A DNA stretch of 64,000 nucleotides. It comes from Pictodentalium vernedei. Taxonomy: Eukaryota > Mollusca > Scaphopoda > Dentaliida > Dentaliidae. Positions 57,312 to 64,000 of the stretch are shown one piece after another. The stretch's first letter is position 1; each line of letters starts with the position of its first letter. Where the stretch lies: the NCBI GenBank assembly GCA_031216915.1, contig CM062289.1, positions 21,554,520 to 21,618,519 on the forward strand. The letters are read 5' to 3'. The notes below the pieces were generated by a model. The model searched no databases, was not told the DNA's origin, and saw nothing but the letters and a program-made list of their open reading frames with translations. A program made the position numbers and the translations under genes.

Positions 57312-58125
57312 TAGGGCTGCATGGTATATCGATAAACCGATATATACCGGTATCAACCCTTTATCCAATGCAGACAATATCAAAATTTATTATTTTAAAT
57401 GTCATTTTTCAAATTTTTCCCAAAAATTTTAACAAAACCATATCATGTGACCCCTCTTTGGAACAAGCTTGATGAGCTCGTTCCAAAGAGGGGTCACATG
57501 CTAGGGTTTTGTTGAAATTTTTCGAAAAATAATATTTTTTCACCTGCTGAATTTGCATATTACGCAGACGGATGTGGGCGATTCGTTGGGTAAAGGGTTA
57601 GAGCCAAAATCGATTGAATACCAGTGTAATTACAAAAAAATCGGTTTATCGTCATTATTTATTTACCCAGAATTTAATTGTCAAGATGTCTTGAGTTTTT
57701 TAACTGTAGCCCCGAATGAATAATATTATCCTTTATCCAAGGTATCATCTGTTTGTGCCCTCGTAATATACAAATTCAGCAGTTGAAAAAATAATTTTTC
57801 AAAAATGTCAAAACTATATCATGTAACCCCTCATTGGAATGAGCTCGTTCCAATGAGGGGTCGCATGATATAGTTTTGTTGAAATCTTTGGTGAAAATCT
57901 GCTAAATTAATTTTGAAAATAATAAATTTTGATATTGTCTGCATTGGAAAAAGGTTTTTCGAACTGCATCATTAATGTATGCTAATTTGATCCGACTGTG
58001 ATGCCTTGAGTCTCGATTGTGGTACTTGTGTTCATACATCTGAACAGTTTTTGATATACCATTATTCTGCGGCATTTTTTTGAATACCGATACTGGTATT
58101 CAGTTTTGAATATTGTGCAGCCCTA
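57312..58125 (+). mobile_element. hAT-like MITE, copy 3
   Basis: TAGGGCTGCATGGTATATCG ... TTGTGCAGCCCTA with CTGAATGA duplicated at 57304-57311 and 58126-58133. It contains two F1 hairpins: one at the position shared with copies 1 and 2 (about 57733-57960) and an extra one at about 57356-57600. Confidence 0.92.
57356..57600. mobile_element. F1 hairpin MITE nested in hAT copy 3
   Basis: CAACCCTTTATCCAATGCAG ... GATTCGTTGGGTAAAGGGTTA with the central palindrome GGAACAAGCTTGATGAGCTC. It interrupts the hAT sequence between ACCGGTAT and GAGCCAAAATCGATTG. Confidence 0.8.
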
Positions 58126-58133
58126 CTGAATGA

Positions 58134-58587
58134 ACTTCCGTACTTTGAAGTGTTAGCATCACATAACCGTAAACTAACACAAAGTTGATTACGTCATTGA
58201 GAAATTCCAGGTAAACTCTAGTTTTTAGAAGATCCGATTGGCTTGAATAAACGTTGCATGCTATATTCCTGGCAATTTTCATCAAGTGACAGTTTCTAGA
58301 TCCCCAAAATGACCCAAATGAAAACAGTGCTTTGATTTTCACTTGTGTTGTCAAGATTTTGAACTGCATTTACCTGTACTACCTCACTAAATATTCCACT
58401 GTTTATTATGCTTAAAAGTTCGAAATTTAGTGGTCAGAAATTATCGTGTTTGTATCATTAAACCAATTAGCACTTTATTCAGTGCTTCATACAAAACCAG
58501 AAGAATGATGGTTGACTTTATGCAGCAATAAATTTTTCTGGTTCACTCAAGTACAAATGGGAGTTACAACTGTAATAATTTAACAGA
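58134..58587. other. Unassigned unique DNA
   Basis: No gene or repeat signal recognised. Confidence 0.35.
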
Positions 58588-59144
58588 ATGTGTATCAGAA
58601 AGTTAGGCCACAACAAACGGCATGTATGTTTCTCCTCACTTCCAGTCAGGATTAAACCTAAGTCACCCAAAAATCCTTTACTATGAGAATATTGAAATCA
58701 TGCTTGAGACCCTTTCGGTGACATGGGTATGTCTAGCTTAGGGCAAATGCATGTCTCTTGGAGGGCCTCCAGTACAATGTATCAGGTTTGTCCCTCTGTG
58801 TCATTTGTAAATCTTAAAGCAGACAAATCTATAGGCCTACCGTGGTGTGGTATTCAATTCAATTCCAGCATTACCCCTACCTGGAATATTTTAGTGGAGT
58901 GTATATCAGAAATGTTAGGCCACAACAAATGGAATGTATGTTTCTCCTCGCCCTCAGACAGCATTAAACCATAATTACTGAAATTATTTACTATCGGAAC
59001 ATTCACACTACGCTTGAGACCTCTTCCGTGACATGGGCATGTCTAGCTAAGGGCATGTCCATGTCACTTGGCGGGCCTTTGGTACGGTGTTACCTGATTG
59101 CTATTCTGTCTCTTTCATAAACCGCACAATAGACAAATCTATAC
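58588..59144 (+). repeat. Two-copy ~320-bp tandem duplication
   Basis: GTTAGGCCACAACAAA, ATGTATGTTTCTCCTC, ACATGGGTATGTCTAGCTTA and AGACAAATCTATA occur in the same order at 58600-58840 and 58913-59144. The second copy continues beyond the hAT element (TATACCACGGTATGG at 59991). Confidence 0.8.
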
Positions 59145-59987
59145 TAGGGCTGTCACGACTATCATTTTTTGTAATCGACTAATCGTGACCAGTAATCGAC
59201 GGTTAGTCGATTAATAGTCGCTTCCCATGATCTTTTAGCAAATCATTCTTCTGTTCGTAAAACTCTGAAAATGACAATGGCACCAGTGTGTTCAGTCGAA
59301 GTGGGGTTGTGGGAACAGCAAATCGGTCCTGACTGAAGCTACATGTAGTCCAATCTTGGACCCACAGTCCGTAATATAATTTTTGGGGTTGGTACGTCCT
59401 GTAGGACGTACCAACCCCAAAAATAATATTACTGACTGCGGGTTCAAGTTTGAACTAGATTGAAGCCGATGAATTAAAATGAATTTACCAAAGAACGTTC
59501 CTGCATATGTTTCCTTTCTGCAATAAGTTTCTCGAAATTTTGAACATTGAGATCTATGCATTCCCTCGTCAGTTGTTAAAATTGGATCTTAGTCTGAAGT
59601 TCCGAACTTTGAGAAGAGATCTGACGTTCTGACTTTCGTCATAATTTTGTCACTTCCGCGCTTTGGGTTTTCCAATGGGTGCATTTGTGTGTACAATACT
59701 GGAGAAATTTAGAAGAATCTATTCTTCTCGAGTAACTGTGAGTGTTCTTTCTTACACAGTCAGTTACAGTCGTACAGTCTTCCGGATATGAATGTTAACT
59801 ATGGTTAGATATTTAAAGTTATTCACCTTCATTGATCATTCACCTCACAAAACAATGCAATTTAGCCCCGACCTGTAGTAGACGTGTACCACCTTGAAAA
59901 TGAAAGTCGATCGACTAAAAATAAAAAACGTCGACTACTTCAATAGCCGACGGTTAGTCGACTAATCGAATAATCGCGACAGCCCTA
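59145..59987. mobile_element. hAT-like MITE, second family
   Basis: TAGGGCTGTCACGACTAT ... TAATCGCGACAGCCCTA, with ATCTATAC duplicated at 59137-59144 and 59988-59995. Subterminal AATCGACTAATCG/TAGTCGAC repeats. It contains an 82-bp palindrome (59361-59442, TTGGGGTTGGTACGTCCT and mirror). Length 843 bp, no transposase. Confidence 0.92.
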
Positions 59988-60274
59988 ATCTATACCACGG
60001 TATGGTGCTTAATTCCCAAATTAACCCTACCTTTCTTTTAATATCGATTGTGCTTCTGGCCCATGTGTACCGTCTCGCTCAAGACAATTTGATCAGCAAA
60101 GTAATAAGTGAATAAGAGCATACCTGGCACCTATAACATAATAATAAACCGCCAGCCTCGACGAACAATTTATCATTCTTCTCAATGGTATCTCACATGA
60201 ATACCAAACCAGTCTACATCTGTACATATTTTTTCTTGTTTGTTTTCTTATTCGCCATTATTGGCATATGCCGT

Positions 60275-62347
60275 CAATGTTTCTTGCCTTTCAAACAAAC
60301 TGATTCAGAATAAAAAATCAGATATCCCAACTTTGCAATATAATGATCATATACTGTCGTCTAATGTTGACAAGGCAGAAGCCTTCAACGAGTACTTTTG
60401 TTCTATTTCATCCGTAGATGACTCACATGCATCGCTCCCACTTCATCAAGTAAACGAAAACCGCCCTGTCCTCGACAATATCTCTGTAGAGGAAATAGAT
60501 ATCTTGGACGCCCTTAAATCTCTTAAAGTGTCTAAGGCATTTGGCCTGAACAATGTCAGCCCTCGAATTCTAAAAGAATGTTCCCGCAGTTTGTCTAAGC
60601 CCTTAACATATATTTTTAATCTTCTCCTTGATCAAAGCAGCTTTCCTACTAGATGGAAACAAGCAAACGTGTCGCCTGTTTTTAAAAAAGATAGCCCGAG
60701 CATTGTCGGCAATTACCGACCCATATCACTTTTGAGCTGTGTTGGAAAAGTTTTTGAAAAATGTGTTGTCAAAAAAGTTTTCCATTTCTTAGAATCAAAT
60801 GCTTTGCTAACACACTTCTAGCCAGGTTTTACACCCAAGGACTCGACAACATTTCAACTTAACCAAAATTTATAACACCATCAGTTGCGCACTGGACGAG
60901 GGGAAGGAAATACGATTTGTTTTTTGCGACGTGAGTAAAGCGTTTGATAAAGTGTGGCATTCTGGATTGATTTACAAGCTCGAGAAAATAGGGATAAGGG
61001 GTAAACTACTGGAGTGGTTCGGGTCATATCTGGAAAACCGGCAACAACATGTAGTGATTGAAGGCGTTGCGTCGTCTTGGATGCATACAACTGCTGGAGT
61101 ACTACAAGGTTCAATACTTGGCCCCCCTACTTTTTCTTATATACATAAATGACATTGTGGATAATGTTTTGATCAACATCCGCTTATTTGCGGATGATAC
61201 CATGCTCTATCTTATTGTTGAAAATCCAACCCAGGCTGCCGATCTCGTGAACGATGACTTGTTGAGAATTGAACAATAGTCTAAACAATGGCCCGTCGAC
61301 TTCAACCCTTCAAAAACGCAATCAATGCTCATATCACGTAAAACAGAAACAATTCAACATAACTCCCCCCCCTCCCCCCGCTTCGTATGCAGAATAAAAA
61401 CATGAAAACAGTGAATAACCATAAACATCTTGGAGTTAGCTTTAATAACCATGGGTCCTGGTCAAATCATATACAAGACATTACGACTGAAGCTTCGAAG
61501 AGAATAAGTCTCATGAGAAAATTTAAATTAATCCTTGATCGGAAAACACTTCAAACTATATACATATCATTCATACGCCCGGTCCTTGAATATTCTGACA
61601 CAGTATGGAATAATTGTACAAATGCCGAAGCCAAAGATATTGAAAAATCCAACTGGAGGCTGCGAGAATTGTTACTGGCACAACGCGAAGTGTAGGCAGG
61701 GAACTCCTTTATGTGGAAACAGTATGGGAACCCTGATAATCAGAAGAGAAAAACACAAAATTGTGCATTTTTTTAAAATGTATCACAGACCTGTACCAAG
61801 ATACTTATCAGGTTTAGTTCCTCCGAGGTTATCTGTTTCTCAAGCGTATGACCTCCGCAACAACCCAGACTTGTCGGTACCGTTTTGTCGAACTAATTCA
61901 CACCAAATGTTGTTTCTGCTGAGTGTGACGAGAATGTGGAATTCCTTATCCAACGAAGTTCGCGAAAACAACTCATTACCCCAATTCAAACAGTATCTCC
62001 ACCGGAACAGGCTGTTGGTGCCAAGTTTCTTTTTCTATAATAAGTCACGGAGAGCACAAAGCCTTCACTGTAGATTACGGTTGACATGTAGTAATCTTAA
62101 TGATCACCTCTTTAAAAACCACCTGTCCACCACAACACTTTGTAGATGTGGAGCCCATGAAACAACCGAGCATTACCTTTTCAATTGCCATTTTTATATG
62201 AGAGAAAGAAATAACACAATCAAATTGTTGAGTCATTTCGTTGATGTAGGCATTCTACTGAACTGCTGTGTTTCGTATACTAGCGAAATTAATAAAGAAA
62301 TCTTCCAAAGATTACACAAATATATTCTTGCCACAAAAAGATTCTGA
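60275..62347 (+). pseudogene. Non-LTR retrotransposon (LINE) reverse transcriptase, 5'-truncated, frameshifted
   Basis: Reads EAFNEYFCSISS, LKVSKAFGLNNVSPRILKEC, NYRPISLLSCVGKVFEK (RT fingers), a stop and shift near 60820, FCDVSKAFDKVWHSGLIYKL (first catalytic region), GVLQGSILGP (GVPQGS with P to L), a shift, RLFADDTMLY (FADD active site), a stop at 61277, HKHLGVSFNNHGSW, RPVLEYSDTVWNN, a shift near 61650, then an open frame to 62347 with a Cys-rich tail C-R-C-G-x3-TTEHYL-x2-C. The apurinic endonuclease domain is absent, as in typical 5' truncation. Jockey/CR1/I-like by motif style; clade not resolved. At least three frameshifts and two stops make it inactive. Confidence 0.9.
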
Positions 62348-62583
62348 ACTGAGATACATCCCACTCCTTGCTTCCATGAATACATGTACTTTGTCTTCGG
62401 TGATTGCCTTATGTGCATATTGTAGTATTCCATCGTGTTGCAGTAGTCAGTAGAATGCCAAGTATTGCTTTTCCCATTGGGTGAGTTCATTCCTTCTTTC
62501 CCCATTTTCTTTAATTCCAGTATGAATATCTTTACTTGCAATTTCGCCATTGCATCTCTTTCCTTTATCTTCCTCTCTCTTAA

Positions 62584-62813
62584 CCCTTTACCCAACGTAA
62601 CGGCCAAAACCGGCCAGTGCTATTCTCAAAAATCGCCAATTAATTTTCAAAATGTTTTCATTTTTTGTCTCAAAAACATGGGTTATGACCCCTCGTTGGA
62701 ACGAGCTCCAACGAGGGGTCATAACCTATGTTTTTGAGACAAAAAATGAAAAAAATTAGTTATTCAAGAATTGTTTTTGCAAGTGTCGTCTGCTTTTCAT
62801 GTTAGGTAAAGGG
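62584..62813 (+). mobile_element. F1 hairpin MITE
   Basis: CCCTTTACCCAACGTAACGG ... GTTAGGTAAAGGG with TTAA at 62580-62583 and 62814-62817. Central arms TGTCTCAAAAACATGGGTTA and mirror around GAACGAGCTCC. Confidence 0.92.
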
Positions 62814-62817
62814 TTAA

Positions 62818-63057
62818 CACTACTATTTTATTTCAGCTACTAAAATTAGATTTTGAAGCATACAGCTTTCTATCCATGTCTGCATGTATTGTAAGGGTAA
62901 TTCATAACCGGAAACAGCTTACATAAGCTTCTAGCATGCTGCTGAATCCGATATCATAACAACCAGTATATGAAATGTCAATCTATTTCTTATCTGTATA
63001 ATAATGTGAAACTGAGTTATGAAATAAAATATTGTTTAAACTAAGTACAAATGGGGT
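62818..63057. other. Unique DNA between two inverted F1 copies
   Basis: About 240 bp with no recognised signal. Confidence 0.4.
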
Positions 63058-63061
63058 TTAA

Positions 63062-63304
63062 CCCTTTACCTAACATGAAAAGCAGACGACACATGCAAAA
63101 AAAATTCTCGAGTAATTAATTTTTTTCATTTTTTGTCTCAAAAACATAGGTTATGATCCCTCATTGGAACGAGCTCAACGAGCTCGTTCCAATGAGGGGT
63201 CATAACCTATGTTTTTGAGACAAAAATGAAAAAAATAATGAAAATTAATTGGCGATTTTTGAGAATAGCGCTGGCCGGTTTTGGCCGTTACGTTGGGTAA
63301 AGGG
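63062..63304 (-). mobile_element. F1 hairpin MITE, opposite orientation
   Basis: CCCTTTACCTAACATGAAAA ... CGTTACGTTGGGTAAAGGG with TTAA at 63058-63061 and 63305-63308. Same subfamily as 62584-62813 but reversed (ATGAAAAGCAGACGAC end first). Confidence 0.92.
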
Positions 63305-63308
63305 TTAA

Positions 63309-63990
63309 TGGGTTATATGTTTATTCCAAATCAAGTGAGGGTCGGTGGAGTTCTGTTTGCTTCACTGATTCCCAATGTTCAATCATGTTTTAGAAAGGAT
63401 AGTTCCATTTTCATGCTGCTGTCAATGAGATTTTACAGGGGAATTCCTGTCACATGATCATCTTGTTTTGTGATTCATTCACTGACAAAACGTTAATGTG
63501 ACAAGTGTTAAAACAATCTCCCACCACAAACCATTCACATTCATTGGGGTCCTGACTTGAATCAGTGTGGGTTTTGCTTCCCCACCTTCTACTATATCGG
63601 TTTTGTGGGCATTTTATTTATGTTGCCCACTATGCTCTTGTCAGGCTAGTTTTCCCTTCGAAACTCCTCATTACATGTACTGTAATTAACATTAATGTTA
63701 GTGAATTATCTGTTTTTCTACACTGTACGTTATCAAAAACGATCATAGTAATAAAATCTACATTACAATGTAGTTCTTAAATGCATTTATTTGTTATTTT
63801 CTGTTCATACAATTTATTTCCTCAGGCATATGTAGCTCTTATTGCAGCATAAATAATATTATTTCAAAATTGACAAAAAGTCGTAATTACATCTCCTTTA
63901 ACAGCATTTTCCAAAATCTGCATGCCACCAAAGAGACCATGGGTCTTAGGGTCATCTTGGGCATGCAATGTATAGCACACCTGGATTTTT
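63309..63990. other. Unassigned unique DNA
   Basis: AT-rich, no motif. Short frames such as 63565-63780 have no recognisable domain. Confidence 0.35.
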
Positions 63991-64000
63991 AGCTCATCTT
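63991..64000 (+). mobile_element. Start of another H-type Helentron-like element
   Basis: GGATTTTTAGCTCATCTT at the window edge matches the TTTTTAGCTCA start of H1/H2 heads; the rest is outside. Confidence 0.5.

Overview
The window is a eukaryotic chromosomal segment made almost entirely of nested, mostly decayed transposable elements. AT-rich intergenic DNA, frequent TACATGTA-type words, a tRNA-headed SINE and abundant non-autonomous elements carrying tandem repeats all suggest a mollusc, most likely a bivalve. That assignment is inference. There is one assembly gap of 100 N (51411-51510). I see no prokaryotic operon, rRNA gene or CRISPR array.

1-20.2 kb: a DIRS-like tyrosine-recombinase retrotransposon (copy A, entering from the left edge) is split by a 7.6 kb Helentron-like element (H1a, 515-8132). 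H1a is full of ~166-bp tandem repeats, a recent 912-bp tandem duplication and an apparently captured gene exon. Copy A ends at 14290 and sits inside an older, more diverged DIRS copy C (14291-~20208). Copy C was itself hit by a TTAA hairpin MITE, a SINE and an H2-type Helentron-like element. 20.2-30 kb: one credible host-gene terminal exon (21891-22349) surrounded by hAT, pogo-like, hairpin and SINE insertions. 30.1-33 kb: another H2 element with ~170-bp repeats.

33.1-42.9 kb: a clear nest. A hairpin MITE at TTAA was opened by DIRS copy B (33183-42748), whose internal complementary region was then split by Helentron-like H1b (38362-42423). Copy B is close to copy A and shows the full DIRS layout of inverted terminal repeats plus an internal complementary region. 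44.5-46.7 kb: a broken MULE transposase gene on the minus strand, disrupted by a 984-bp TIR element that itself contains a TTAA MITE. 46.9-51.4 kb: Helentron-like H1c, a hAT MITE and a truncated H2 with a SINE. 51.5-60 kb: a 155-bp tandem array, H2c inside a decayed MITE, and two hAT families. 60.3-62.35 kb: a 5'-truncated LINE. 62.6-63.3 kb: two hairpin MITEs in opposite orientation. A new H-type head starts at 63991.

No element looks protein-coding competent. What is preserved is end structure (hairpins, inverted repeats, target duplications). The most interesting signal is that the H1/H2/H3 elements keep a 5' terminal hairpin and matching subterminal inverted repeats whose sequences change in a compensatory way between families, while their interiors are unrelated tandem arrays with units of roughly nucleosome length.
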